Below, piece after piece: positions 36,530 to 44,729 of a stretch of DNA of 64,000 nt. A program made the position numbers and the translations under genes. The stretch comes from JAICLL01 sp035252155. GTDB lineage: Bacteria > Planctomycetota > Planctomycetia > Pirellulales > JAICIG01. The DNA lies in NCBI GenBank assembly GCA_035252155.1, contig DATFDL010000776.1, positions 5,262 to 69,261 of the forward strand, read 5' to 3'. The notes beneath the pieces are model-generated. The model did not search any database, was not told the DNA's origin, and saw nothing but the letters and a program-made list of their open reading frames with translations. Numbering within the stretch: position 1 is the first letter of the stretch; each line of letters opens with the position of its first letter.

Positions 36530-37948
36530 ATGCGAATCGTCTTGTGGGACACGCGCCGGCTTGACGTGGCCAAAGATTTTGCGGGCGGTTTTGGCGTCGG
36601 CCAATATCCTGGCCAAGGTGGCGTCGGCGGCTGGCTCGTTCGCAGGGCGTTCAAGCGCGATCGCCGTCCTGTGGCGCTTGCCTTTGCCTATCTGGCGGCC
36701 ATCTTTCGCCGCTTGGGGCACCAGGTCGAGTACAGCGAAGACCAGGTTCCGGCGGGGGCCGACGTCTATCTCTTCCATCCCGCGCTGATCACGCTGGCGC
36801 TGGAGCGCCGGGCGATCGAGAAGGCGCTCGCCCAATCGCCGCAGCCCACGGTGCTGGTCACCGGTATTTTGGCTCACGCGCTACCTGAAGCGTTCGCAGG
36901 GCTGAACGTTACCTTAGTGCGCGGCGAAATCGAGCAATTGCTCTGGAAGCTCGACGAGGTGCTGTCGGCCGCCGCCGGAGCCGTGAAGAGCGATGGTTTC
37001 ACCACGATTGATATCGGCTCGGTCCGCGATCTCGATGCCTTGCCGTTTCCCGATTGGTCGCCCTTCGGGCCGCGGCGTTTCCGCGTGGCATACGACTTCT
37101 GGAAATTTCCCACGGCGTTCATTCAGCAAAGCCGCGGCTGCACGTTTTCGTGCAACTATTGCCCCTATATCGTCGTCGAAAAATCGACCCGTTTTCGCCA
37201 GCCCGAGCTGGTGGCCGACGAGATGCGGCACGGCGTCGAAACCTACGGCTTTCGCTCGTTCAAGTTTCGTGATCCACTGTTCGGCCTCGACCGCCCGCGC
37301 GTTTTTCGCCTGGCTGAAGCGATCGGGCGGTTGCCGCGCCCCGTGCAATTCTCAATCGAAGGCCGCATCGACCTGCTGCGGCCCGACGTCTTGCGCGAGC
37401 TGAAGCGCGTCGGGTTGACCAGCATCACCGTGGGCATCGAGACGCCCGACGAAGGCACGCTGCGCCGCCACAAGCGGGCGCCGATCAAAGACGACCGGCA
37501 GCGCGAGTTCGTCGCGCTCTGCCGCGCGCTGGGCATCCGCACGGTGGCCGGATTCATGATCGGCTTTCCCGAAGATACGACGCGGTCGATCGAGGCGGTG
37601 CTCAAGTACGCCAAGCTGGTCGGGCCGACGTTCGCGAATTTCAATATCGTCACGCCCTATCCGGGCACCGAGTTTTTCAACGAGGTACGGAACCAAATCG
37701 CCAGCTTCGATTTCACGCGCTATAACGTCTACACGCCGGTGATGAAGTATCGCCATCTCACGCCGGACGAAGTGGCTTGGCAGCACGCCCGCTGCTTCGT
37801 TGGCTATTATTTCCGTTCGCGCTGGTTTGCCGAAAATGCGCGGCTGGTGTGGCCGCGGTTGGGCCGGCTGCTTTCCGACCATGCGGTCGCCAAAGATTCG
37901 GCGAGGCTCGCTGAAGCCGACGGAGAACGGGCCTCGAAGGCCGCGTGA
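36530..37948 (+). CDS. B12-binding-domain-like radical SAM protein
   Basis: 472 residues. The N-terminal 150 residues have a Rossmann-like pattern of the cobalamin-domain type (VLVTGILAHALPEAFAGLNV). The SAM-cluster motif is CTFSCNYCPYIVVEK (CxxxCxxC near residue 203), and typical downstream elements follow: SIEGRIDLLRPDV, TSITVGIETPDEGTLRRH and VAGFMIGFPEDT. This is the hopanoid/lipid-like (HpnR/HpnJ) arrangement, but the substrate is unknown. The GT21 gene stop lies 60 bp upstream in the same direction, so a lipid or glycolipid substrate is plausible. Confidence 0.82.
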   Translation: MRIVLWDTRRLDVAKDFAGGFGVGQYPGQGGVGGWLVRRAFKRDRRPVALAFAYLAAIFRRLGHQVEYSEDQVPAGADVYLFHPALITLALERRAIEKALAQSPQPTVLVTGILAHALPEAFAGLNVTLVRGEIEQLLWKLDEVLSAAAGAVKSDGFTTIDIGSVRDLDALPFPDWSPFGPRRFRVAYDFWKFPTAFIQQSRGCTFSCNYCPYIVVEKSTRFRQPELVADEMRHGVETYGFRSFKFRDPLFGLDRPRVFRLAEAIGRLPRPVQFSIEGRIDLLRPDVLRELKRVGLTSITVGIETPDEGTLRRHKRAPIKDDRQREFVALCRALGIRTVAGFMIGFPEDTTRSIEAVLKYAKLVGPTFANFNIVTPYPGTEFFNEVRNQIASFDFTRYNVYTPVMKYRHLTPDEVAWQHARCFVGYYFRSRWFAENARLVWPRLGRLLSDHAVAKDSARLAEADGERASKAA

Positions 37949-37973
37949 CCCTCTTGCACACTGGCACCCCGTT

Positions 37974-38942
37974 TCACTTGGCGTCAGCCAACTTGCGGCG
38001 GAATGTGCGAACGCTGTCTTGTACCACCAGCGGCAACTTCGATCGCAGCAGGTTCGTGCCGTTGAACCAGCCATGCGGCTCGTCGAAGATCAGGTGGCAC
38101 TCGATGAACATCGCCCCTGCCGGCTCTTGCAGCTCCGTCACTCGGCAATATCCGCCAAGGCCAGCGTAGGCCCGCGGTTCGCCTAGCGTGGTTTTGCCCG
38201 ATCCGCCGCGCAGAATCGGCCGCCAACGAGCCGGATAATCGGCGTCGTCTGCCAAGCCGGGGTCGAGCAGCGCGGCGGCCACCGCCCCGCCGTCACTGCG
38301 GGTGATGGTCGCGTGAGTGATGCCGCTGACTTGCACCTTGTCGAGCACCGGTAGCTCGATGCGAAAGTAACTTTCCTTGAAATCGTCCAAATCGCTCACA
38401 TGCAACTCGCGTTTGCGTAATTCGTCGTCGGTCAGCGTCTCGGAGCGCGCCTGCGACGACCGATTGCCCCCGGCCAACTCGCCCAGCAGATTCTTATCGC
38501 TTACCGTCTGCAAAGTGCCATACGCGACAAACCACAGATCGATCTGTTGCACGCGGCCCGCCTTTTTCTCTTCCGTGCCTTTTGGAAGATGGCCTTCCAG
38601 GCCATCGTTGTTGGTGGGCGATTTGCCAAGCTGTTGTCCACCGTCGCCCGGCGAATGAATTTCGAGCTGAAACGGCGCAACAGCCGACTTACGCACGAAC
38701 TGATCGTACGAATATTTTTTGGAAACTAACCGCTCGATGGCTTGCTTTTGTTCCGGGCCGCTCAGCCCGTCAGCCAACGACGGTTCGGCCAGCTTGACTG
38801 CCCGCGCACTCGTGCCGGCTTCAATTCCACGCTCGACCAATTGGCGAAAGAGCGGGTTCGCGATTTCGCTATCGCCCGCCGAGGCGATCGACGGTAGTAA
38901 CAGCAGAAGCGTAGTGACCCAACGCTTGATTAGGTAGTTCAT
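37974..38942 (-). CDS. exported protein of unknown function with repeat-derived insert
   Basis: 322 residues from the ATG at 38942, which begins a signal peptide (MNYLIKRWVTTLLLLLPSIA, cleavage near ASAGDS). The longer frame upstream is ignored. The mature part has a mixed pattern without recognised motifs; the region KVQVSGITHATITRSDG and the end region MFIECHLIFDEPHGWFNGTN look like beta-sandwich strands. The bases at 38585-38606 are the core of the GATGGCCTTCCAGG palindrome and encode DGLEGHLP in frame between two domains. The function is not known. Confidence 0.65.
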   Translation of the reverse strand: MNYLIKRWVTTLLLLLPSIASAGDSEIANPLFRQLVERGIEAGTSARAVKLAEPSLADGLSGPEQKQAIERLVSKKYSYDQFVRKSAVAPFQLEIHSPGDGGQQLGKSPTNNDGLEGHLPKGTEEKKAGRVQQIDLWFVAYGTLQTVSDKNLLGELAGGNRSSQARSETLTDDELRKRELHVSDLDDFKESYFRIELPVLDKVQVSGITHATITRSDGGAVAAALLDPGLADDADYPARWRPILRGGSGKTTLGEPRAYAGLGGYCRVTELQEPAGAMFIECHLIFDEPHGWFNGTNLLRSKLPLVVQDSVRTFRRKLADAK

Positions 38943-39113
38943 ATCGTGTGCTCCATCGATGAACAGATTCGGGAGGATTCTAAGAACTGGACGACGCGAG
39001 CAATTTAACCGTTTTCCTCCGGAGCGTAGGCGTTCATGGTAGACTGTGGTGCCGACCGTAATTATTGGTGCGACATTATCGTGGTACAATAGCCGCCATA
39101 AGGGCGTAGACAA

Positions 39114-39476
39114 GTGATCCTATTGCATGGAACGACTCGGCAAGGCGCGAGATCGATCCTGATGTACGGACCAAATCCGCAATTTCACGAGCCCGGTGCG
39201 CAAGCATCGGGAAACGGTTTTTCGGTGACCGCCGAATCCGGCCCGTTTTATTTCGGCACGCCGGAAGATTACGCGCGCGGCAAGGACCGCGAATTCCCCG
39301 ACGAGGACGGACCGGCTATACTTGTAGTAGACGTGCCTGACGACCTCGTGCAACTTGCCGTGAATGATTGGTTTCCTCTAAGTCAGGGACTTGTGCAATT
39401 CGACCTTGGCGCCGGCCTCGAAGAACTGGTCGCTGCATGGCCATCACTTGCCAAACACATTCGAGCAATCCAATGA
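39114..39476 (+). CDS. ADP-ribosyltransferase-like fold protein (candidate)
   Basis: 120 residues, GTG start. The opening LLHGTTRQGARSILMYGP resembles the H-G-T, A-x-x-I-L-x-x-G signature of PARP/DUF3990-type ART folds. Later SGPFYFGTPEDYARG could give the aromatic-Tyr part of the fold, with an acidic DEDGPAILVVDV strand. The catalytic Glu is not certain. ATGA overlap with the next gene suggests translational coupling to a partner. A TGGTACAAT extended -10 box lies just upstream at 39082-39090. Most ART-fold proteins of this size are toxins or effectors; the role here is inferred. Confidence 0.5.
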   Translation: MILLHGTTRQGARSILMYGPNPQFHEPGAQASGNGFSVTAESGPFYFGTPEDYARGKDREFPDEDGPAILVVDVPDDLVQLAVNDWFPLSQGLVQFDLGAGLEELVAAWPSLAKHIRAIQ

Positions 39477-39850
39477 GTACCGTTTCTCCTTTTGCCGAGC
39501 GGATTCAAGATGCCTTTGGCCGGAGGAGTGGCGTGGTACGATTAGTCGATGAACTTTTGGTTTTATGTCGACAACACGGCCTACGGCTTGAGTGGCAAAA
39601 TGGCATCTGCCAAGTTGGCGTGGGATCGCCTGAGCCGGTGGAATCGGTTGAGGTAACGATCCCTGAATCGGTATTCCGCGCGCTGCTCGCGCGGATCGCC
39701 TCCCTTTGCAATGACCACGCTGCCTGTTCTGTTTCTCCCTATGGCGGCGAGGGCATGTTGGCCGCCGATGCTGGTGCCACGTCGTATTGCCAAATCGCTT
39801 TCAGCAACCGCCCCGGCGACTTGTGGCTGACAATGAGCAGATGCAATTAA
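39473..39850 (+). CDS. small protein coupled to the ART-like gene (possible immunity or partner)
   Basis: 125 residues. The start ATG overlaps the stop of the upstream gene (ATGA). Sequence is MSTVSPFAERIQDAF followed by a helical segment (GVVRLVDELLVLCRQHG), then a region of strand-like repeats rich in Val and Ser (VEVTIPESVFRALLARI). No motif known to me. The arrangement, an ART-like gene overlapping a small gene, would fit a toxin with its antitoxin or immunity protein, but I recognise neither by family. Confidence 0.55.
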   Translation: MSTVSPFAERIQDAFGRRSGVVRLVDELLVLCRQHGLRLEWQNGICQVGVGSPEPVESVEVTIPESVFRALLARIASLCNDHAACSVSPYGGEGMLAADAGATSYCQIAFSNRPGDLWLTMSRCN

Positions 39851-39935
39851 GATTGGCAGCGCCGTGCGGATACGGTGACTCAGTAGACCGGAGAAGTACG
39901 CTTCCTCTTCTCTGTTTGGATTGAAACATCGGGCG

Positions 39936-41561
39936 CTATTTCAATCGCCGATACCGCCGGATCAGTGCGTTGGTCGAACTATCGTGCTCAAGCACCGGCT
40001 CGGTTTTGCTCTCTAACTCAGGAATGATCCGCTTGGCCAGCACCTTGCCTAGCTCGACGCCCCATTGGTCGAACGAATTGATGTGCCAGATCGTTCCCTG
40101 TGTGAACACCTTATGCTCATACAGCGCCACCAGTTTGCCCAGCGCCTCGGGCGTGAGCCGCTTGAGCAGTAGGGTGTTCGTGGGATGGTTGCCCTCAAAT
40201 GTTCGGTGCGGCACCTGAAAATCGGCCACGCCATCGGCCTTGACCTGCGCCGCCGTCTTGCCGAATGCGAGTGCCTCGGTTTGCGCAAAGAGGTTCGACA
40301 TCAACAGGTCGTGATGGTTGCTCAGCGGGTTGAGCGTCTGGCAGAAGCCGATGAAGTCGCAGGGGATCAGCTTGGTGCCTTGATGGATGAGCTGGTAGTA
40401 GGCATGCTGGCCGTTGGTGCCCGGCGTGCCCCATACTATCGGACCAGTCTGATAATCGACCGGCCGGCCGTCGAGATCCACATGCTTGCCGTCGCTCTCC
40501 ATGTCGAGTTGCTGCAGGTAGGCGCTGAACCGACCTAGATAATGGTCGTACGGCAAGATCGCCACCGTCTCAGCGCCGAAGAAGTTGTTGTACCAAATGC
40601 CCAGCAGCCCCAGCAGCACGGGCAGGTTGCGGTCGAACGGCGCCGTGCGGAAATGCTCGTCCATGGCGTGAAAACCTGCCAGCATTTCGCGGAATTGATC
40701 GGAGCCGATGGCGATCATCAGCGACAGCCCGATGGCCGAATCGTACGAATACCGCCCGCCGACCCAGTCCCAAAACTCGAACATGTTGGCCGTGTCGATG
40801 CCAAACTTGCTTACCTCTTCGGCGTTCGTCGAGACCGCCACAAAATGTTTGGCCACCGCCTTTTCATCGCCCAGTGCTTCGAGGCACCAGCGGCGGGCCG
40901 AATGGGCGTTGGTGAGCGTTTCGAGCGTGGTGAAGGTTTTTGACGAGACGATCACCAACGTTTCGGCCGGGTCGAGATCGCGAGTAGCTTCGGCCAGGTC
41001 GGTGCCGTCGATGTTCGAGACAAACCGGAACGTCAGGCTGCGGTCGCTATAGTGCCGCAGCGCCTCGTAGGCCATCACCGGCCCCAGGTCCGAGCCGCCG
41101 ATGCCAATGTTGATGATGTTGCGGATGCGCTTGCCCGTGTGACCCTTCCACTGGCCGCTGCGCACGCGGTTGGCAAAATCGGCCATTTTGTCGAGCACGG
41201 CGTGGACGCCGGGCACCACGTCCTGGCCATTGACCACGATCGACTCGCCCTTGGGTGCTCGCAGGGCGACGTGCAACACGGCCCGCTTTTCGGTGACATT
41301 GATTTTATCGCCGCGAAACATGGCGTCGATGCGGTCGCGCAGTCCCGACTCTTCGGCCAACTGCACAAGCAGCCGCAACGTTTCGTCGGTGGCTCGGTTT
41401 TTGGAATAGTCGAGATAGATGCCGTCGGCCTCGGCGGTCATCCGCTCGCCGCGTTTCGAGTCGTCGGCGAAGAGCTGCCGAAGATGAACGTCGCGAATGG
41501 TCTCGTAATGGGCTTGCAGTTGCTTCCAGGCGGCGCGTTGGGTGGTGGGGGTGATGCTCAT
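39936..41561 (-). CDS. pgi: glucose-6-phosphate isomerase
   Basis: 541 residues, normal for Pgi, which interconverts glucose-6-phosphate and fructose-6-phosphate. The signature [18 protein letters not shown] and the second one [20 protein letters not shown] are present, along with the catalytic-Lys region [16 protein letters not shown] and the [18 protein letters not shown] block. The start is the ATG at 41561. It lies alone; the region upstream carries repeats and pyrG is in the same direction beyond them. Confidence 0.96.
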   Translation of the reverse strand: MSITPTTQRAAWKQLQAHYETIRDVHLRQLFADDSKRGERMTAEADGIYLDYSKNRATDETLRLLVQLAEESGLRDRIDAMFRGDKINVTEKRAVLHVALRAPKGESIVVNGQDVVPGVHAVLDKMADFANRVRSGQWKGHTGKRIRNIINIGIGGSDLGPVMAYEALRHYSDRSLTFRFVSNIDGTDLAEATRDLDPAETLVIVSSKTFTTLETLTNAHSARRWCLEALGDEKAVAKHFVAVSTNAEEVSKFGIDTANMFEFWDWVGGRYSYDSAIGLSLMIAIGSDQFREMLAGFHAMDEHFRTAPFDRNLPVLLGLLGIWYNNFFGAETVAILPYDHYLGRFSAYLQQLDMESDGKHVDLDGRPVDYQTGPIVWGTPGTNGQHAYYQLIHQGTKLIPCDFIGFCQTLNPLSNHHDLLMSNLFAQTEALAFGKTAAQVKADGVADFQVPHRTFEGNHPTNTLLLKRLTPEALGKLVALYEHKVFTQGTIWHINSFDQWGVELGKVLAKRIIPELESKTEPVLEHDSSTNALIRRYRRLK

Positions 41562-41636
41562 GTGCTTCTCCGTTGGTAATGTCGCCTTTCGCTCCGCGAA
41601 CGCGGCGCCGTCGCGGGGCGGAAAACGACGTTAGGT

Positions 41637-41727
41637 CTGTAGGGAACGCCCTCTGTGGCGTTCCGCAAACTACGGGTGGACGTCGCGCCGCCCCTCCACG
41701 GAACGCCACGGAGGGCGTTCCCTACAG
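41637..41727. repeat. GTAGGGAACGCC palindromic element
   Basis: Left arm CTGTAGGGAACGCCCTCTGT; right arm CACGGAGGGCGTTCCCTACA. Same family as 30078-30167 and 34621-34709, here between pgi and pyrG, 22 bases from the pyrG stop codon. A TGTCGCCTTTCGCTCCGCGAA unit lies just to its left at 41579. Confidence 0.85.
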
Positions 41728-41749
41728 AGGCGTTATTGCAACGGCCACG

Positions 41750-43375
41750 TCACACCGCCTGACCCGCTCCTCGGGCTGCGTGGCGCTCGATGGCCGCCGC
41801 CACAAAACCGGCAAAGAGCGGATGCGCGGCGGTCGGTTTGCTCTGAAATTCGGGGTGAAACTGCACCGCCACAAACCACGGATGGCCGGGCAACTCGATG
41901 ATCTCGACCAACGCGCCGTCGGGGCTGGTGGCCGCCACCGACAGGCCATGCGCCTCGAACTGCTGCCGGTAGACGTTGTTGAACTCGTACCGATGCCGGT
42001 GCCGCTCGCGAATGGTGGGCGTGCCGTAGCAGGCGGCCGCGCGGCTCGCGGCCTCGAGCATGGCCTGTTGCGATCCCAACCGCATCGTGCCGCCCTTGTC
42101 GATAATCGACTTTTGCTCGTCGAGCAGGCAGATCACCGGGTGCGGCGTGTCTTTGCTGAACTCGGTGGAATGCGCCCCGGCCAGCCCGACCACGTTCCGC
42201 GCAAACTCGATCACCGCGCACTGCATGCCCAGGCAGATGCCCAGAAAAGGCACGTCGCGCTCACGGGCAAAGCGGATGGCCTCGACCTTGCCTTCGATGC
42301 CCCGCTCGCCAAAGCCGCCGGGCACGATCAGCCCGTCGTAGCCCGACAGCAGCCGTTCGGGCCCCTCGCGCTCGACCTCTTCGCTCTGGATGCGTTGCAC
42401 GCGCACCTGGGCCAGGTTGGCGATGCCGGCATGGTCGAGCGACTCGTAAATCGATTTGTAGGCGTCGCGATGCTCGGCGTATTTGCCCACCACGGCGATG
42501 CTGATTTCCTGCTCTGGGTTGCGCAGCCGATGGAGCAGCTCGCGCCAATCGTCGAGCTCCAGCGGCCCGCAGGCCAATCCCAGCCGCCGCACAATCAGGT
42601 CGTCCAGCCGGTTTTGCACCAGGCTCAAAGGCACTTCGTAGATCGAAAAATCCTTGTCCTTTTCTTCGATCACCGCTTCGCTGGGCACATTGCAAAACAG
42701 GGCGATCTTTTCTCGGTCTTCGCGGCTGATCGAGCGCTCGGTGCGGCAGATCAGCACGTCGGGCTGAATGCCGATCTCGCGCAACTGCCCCACCGAGTGC
42801 TGCGTGGGCTTGGTCTTCAGCTCGCCGGCCGCCTTGAGATACGGCACGAGCGTCAGGTGGATATAGAGGCAATTGTCTTTGCCCACGTCGAGCGAAAACT
42901 GCCGAATGGCCTCCAAAAACGGCTGGCTTTCGATGTCGCCCACGGTGCCGCCGATCTCGGTGATGACCACATCGACGTTTTCCGCGGCCAGCTTGCGGAT
43001 GCAGTCCTTGATCTCGTTGGTGATGTGAGGAATCACCTGCACCGTCTTGCCCAGAAACTCGCCCCGCCGCTCCTTGTTGATGACTGACTGATAGATTTGC
43101 CCGGTGGTGTAGTTCGAGTCGCGGGTGAGCGGGCTGTGCGTGAAGCGTTCGTAGTGGCCCAGGTCGAGATCGGTCTCGCTGCCGTCGTCGAGCACATAGA
43201 CTTCGCCGTGCTGATAGGGACTCATTGTGCCCGGATCGACGTTGATGTATGGATCGAACTTCTGCATCCGCACGCGCAGCCCACGTTGTTCGAGCAGCAT
43301 GCCGATCGAAGCGCTGGTCAGTCCCTTGCCCAGCGAGCTGACCACGCCGCCGGTGACGAAGATGTGTTTGGTCAT
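41750..43375 (-). CDS. pyrG: CTP synthase
   Basis: 541 residues from the ATG at 43375 (a TTG directly upstream is ignored). It amidates UTP to CTP. The synthetase domain starts [20 protein letters not shown] with the ATP-binding Lys, and [18 protein letters not shown] follows. The glutaminase domain holds the nucleophile Cys in [15 protein letters not shown] and the catalytic His in [15 protein letters not shown]. The gene has a leader of about 300 bases that includes a structured-RNA candidate. Its 3' end is next to a palindromic element. Confidence 0.97.
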   Translation of the reverse strand: MTKHIFVTGGVVSSLGKGLTSASIGMLLEQRGLRVRMQKFDPYINVDPGTMSPYQHGEVYVLDDGSETDLDLGHYERFTHSPLTRDSNYTTGQIYQSVINKERRGEFLGKTVQVIPHITNEIKDCIRKLAAENVDVVITEIGGTVGDIESQPFLEAIRQFSLDVGKDNCLYIHLTLVPYLKAAGELKTKPTQHSVGQLREIGIQPDVLICRTERSISREDREKIALFCNVPSEAVIEEKDKDFSIYEVPLSLVQNRLDDLIVRRLGLACGPLELDDWRELLHRLRNPEQEISIAVVGKYAEHRDAYKSIYESLDHAGIANLAQVRVQRIQSEEVEREGPERLLSGYDGLIVPGGFGERGIEGKVEAIRFARERDVPFLGICLGMQCAVIEFARNVVGLAGAHSTEFSKDTPHPVICLLDEQKSIIDKGGTMRLGSQQAMLEAASRAAACYGTPTIRERHRHRYEFNNVYRQQFEAHGLSVAATSPDGALVEIIELPGHPWFVAVQFHPEFQSKPTAAHPLFAGFVAAAIERHAARGAGQAV

Positions 43376-43390
43376 CAATACTTCCTGCTT

Positions 43391-43416
43391 CGTAGAACGG
43401 AATTCATTCCGTTTTC
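43391..43416. repeat. outer GAACGGAATTCATTCC repeat, left copy
   Basis: CGTAGAACGGAATTCATTCC then GTTTTCC. The right-hand copy at 44705-44729 is its near reverse complement, so the pair brackets a 1.3-kb block between pyrG and kdsB. Confidence 0.65.
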
Positions 43417-43520
43417 CTCATGTATCGGCGTTGGCAAGCCACGCGGTGGGCCTTCTACCTCCGATCGTGGCCTATCCGCAGACCGAATGGCGAGTCAACG
43501 TCGGTTCAGCGACGACGATT

Positions 43521-43555
43521 GGATTTTTTGAGGCATGGCTCGGGTGTTCAATGGG
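43521..43555. repeat. inner GGCTCGGGTGTTCAATGGG repeat, left copy
   Basis: The 35-base unit begins GGATTTTTTGAGGCATGGCT and continues CGGGTGTTCAATGGG. Its near reverse complement at 44622-44657 differs at a few positions. The two define the inner boundary of the block. Confidence 0.7.
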
Positions 43556-43564
43556 CGACGCAAG

Positions 43565-43685
43565 CAATGCTGCCTTGGCGAAGTGATCCGCCCAGGCAGC
43601 GGCCGCCATTGACGCGCCCTTCGGCTTGGTTATCCCTTGTCGGGTTGCTTCCCAGCAGAGCCCGACTCCGTTTCACCAAGCGACC
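43565..43685 (-). ncRNA. structured RNA candidate upstream of pyrG
   Basis: On the minus strand a TTGCAT (43717-43712) and a TATACT (43693-43688) with an 18-base spacer predict a start near 43681. The RNA would fold CTTGGT (about 43680) with ACCAAG (about 43625), enclosing an internal loop and an inner stem GTCGGG/CCCGAC with a GCT-GGGA-AGC tip. Near 43602-43571 a second stem GCTGCCTGGGCG/CGCCAAGGCAGC follows. It could be an independent RNA or the pyrG leader. I could not match it to a known riboswitch or ncRNA. Confidence 0.35.
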
Positions 43686-43767
43686 GCAGTATAGCGGAGC
43701 GCGGCCTTCGCATGCAACGAACTTAAGCGGGGGTAGTGCTCTAAACCTGTGTCCCTGACTGCGGTCG

Positions 43768-43947
43768 TCAACTGCGGTCTGATGCCGCCAATCCTTTGAT
43801 GACCCATGCGGTCAATCCGACCGTAACGACGACGATGACCGGATCAAGCGGGTACGGGTCACCATCGCGTTTCAGCACCGCTAGGTAAGCCCACGCGACG
43901 GCCATGAGGCACAACAACGTCTTCAAGCTGAACTGCGGGCGCGGCAT
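43768..43947 (-). CDS. small membrane protein with QFSLK motif
   Basis: 59 residues, two hydrophobic segments: the first just after the start (MPRPQFSLKTLLCLMAVAWA) and the second VIVVVTVGLTAWVI. The N-terminal R-P-x-F-S-L-K-T-L-L is a close relative of the RFQFSLRxLL block in the next two genes. It lies six bases from the next gene of the cluster (43954). I know no function; the N-terminal motif is widely repeated among planctomycete small membrane proteins. Confidence 0.6.
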   Translation of the reverse strand: MPRPQFSLKTLLCLMAVAWAYLAVLKRDGDPYPLDPVIVVVTVGLTAWVIKGLAASDRS

Positions 43948-43953
43948 GGGCTA

Positions 43954-44109
43954 TCATCCCGGACCAACTGGACCAAACGGCTGAAACCAGAGCACTCTTG
44001 CGAACGGGTAGATGATGGCTGCGATGCACGCCGCCGCTGCGGCGATTATTAGCCACGCTGCCAGCCACGAGTAGACTGCCCGCAAGCTGAATTGAAACCG
44101 TCGGTTCAT
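43954..44109 (-). CDS. small membrane protein with RFQFSLR motif
   Basis: 51 residues from the ATG at 44109 (MNRRFQFSLRAVYSWLAAWL). One or two helices follow the motif (IIAAAAACIAAIIYPFARVL). Its start overlaps the stop of the upstream gene (ATGA), so translation is probably coupled. Function unknown. Confidence 0.6.
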   Translation of the reverse strand: MNRRFQFSLRAVYSWLAAWLIIAAAAACIAAIIYPFARVLWFQPFGPVGPG

Positions 44110-44627
44110 GGCCCTTGCTCGGACGGCTGGGGCCAGACAAGCCAGTGGACCGCAGCGCAGAGAAGGCCATTGAAGATTGCCAGGCACCAAATCGGCGGCA
44201 GTCCGGCTCTTAGCTGAGTGGCGAGATACTCGACTGCAAGTGCCCACGACGGCGGGTTGCAAAATGATCCCTCCAAGAAAACGTAGTAATGCAAGAGTGC
44301 GAAAAGGCCTCCCGTGCCGGCCGGAATCGCTGCGCCAATCCAGAACGTGCGTGATTTACCAATCGTCAGGGTGGCTGCGACGATCGCGAGAGAACAGGGC
44401 AGGAATGCCATCGCATTAAGTGCTATAGCCGCCACCAAATTCGATTTGGAGGTACCACCCCACGCCGCCGTCGCAATCACCGCTGTCCAGACGAGGAGCA
44501 GGCGAATCGAGAACTGAAACCGTTGGGTCGTGAGTAGTATTATAGACGGTTCTGGGGCGCATAAAATAGCCGCCCTATTCAGGGCGGCTAGTGGACGCTT
44601 CTCTCGTTTATTGGCGCTGCGCCCCAT
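44106..44627 (-). CDS. membrane protein with RFQFSIR motif (start uncertain)
   Basis: 173 residues if started at the ATG at 44627, but the region before RFQFSIRLLLVWTAVIATAA (first R at about 44522) reads through a terminator-like hairpin and a perfect TATAAT box (44544-44539). The functional start is probably just before the motif, with a non-standard codon or a lost one. From there come four hydrophobic segments (NLVAAIALNAMAFLPCSLAI, TFWIGAAIPAGTGGLFALLHY, and a C-terminal one). It is the first gene of a three-gene cluster of small membrane proteins with the same start motif. Confidence 0.55.
   Translation of the reverse strand: MGRSANKREKRPLAALNRAAILCAPEPSIILLTTQRFQFSIRLLLVWTAVIATAAWGGTSKSNLVAAIALNAMAFLPCSLAIVAATLTIGKSRTFWIGAAIPAGTGGLFALLHYYVFLEGSFCNPPSWALAVEYLATQLRAGLPPIWCLAIFNGLLCAAVHWLVWPQPSEQGP
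44561..44588 (-). terminator. rho-independent-like terminator after kdsB
   Basis: A perfect 8-bp stem GCCGCCCT/AGGGCGGC around the loop ATTC, with a T-rich run (TATTTTAT) on the 3' side in the minus direction. It should end the kdsB transcript and separates kdsB from the small-membrane-protein cluster. Confidence 0.6.
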
Positions 44628-44657
44628 TGAACGCCCGAGCTATGCCTGAGAAAATCC
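44622..44657. repeat. inner GGCTCGGGCGTTCAATGGG repeat, right copy (inverted)
   Basis: Near reverse complement of the unit at 43521-43555 (on the minus strand it reads GGATTTTCTCAGGCATAGCT then CGGGCGTTCAATGGG). Confidence 0.65.
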
Positions 44658-44704
44658 ACCGTTGCATCGCCGACTTGCTCAAATCCTGTCAGTTCGGCGG
44701 CCAA

Positions 44705-44729
44705 AGAACGGAATGAATTCCTTTCTACG
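44705..44729. repeat. outer GAACGGAATTCATTCC repeat, right copy (inverted)
   Basis: Reads AGAACGGAATGAATTCC then TTTCTACG on the plus strand, the near reverse complement of 43391-43416. It contains the TAG stop codon of kdsB (44725-44727). Confidence 0.6.

Noticed and set aside
37974..39113. Longer form of the exported protein at 38 kb
   Set aside because: The extra 57 residues precede a perfect signal peptide that starts at 38942.
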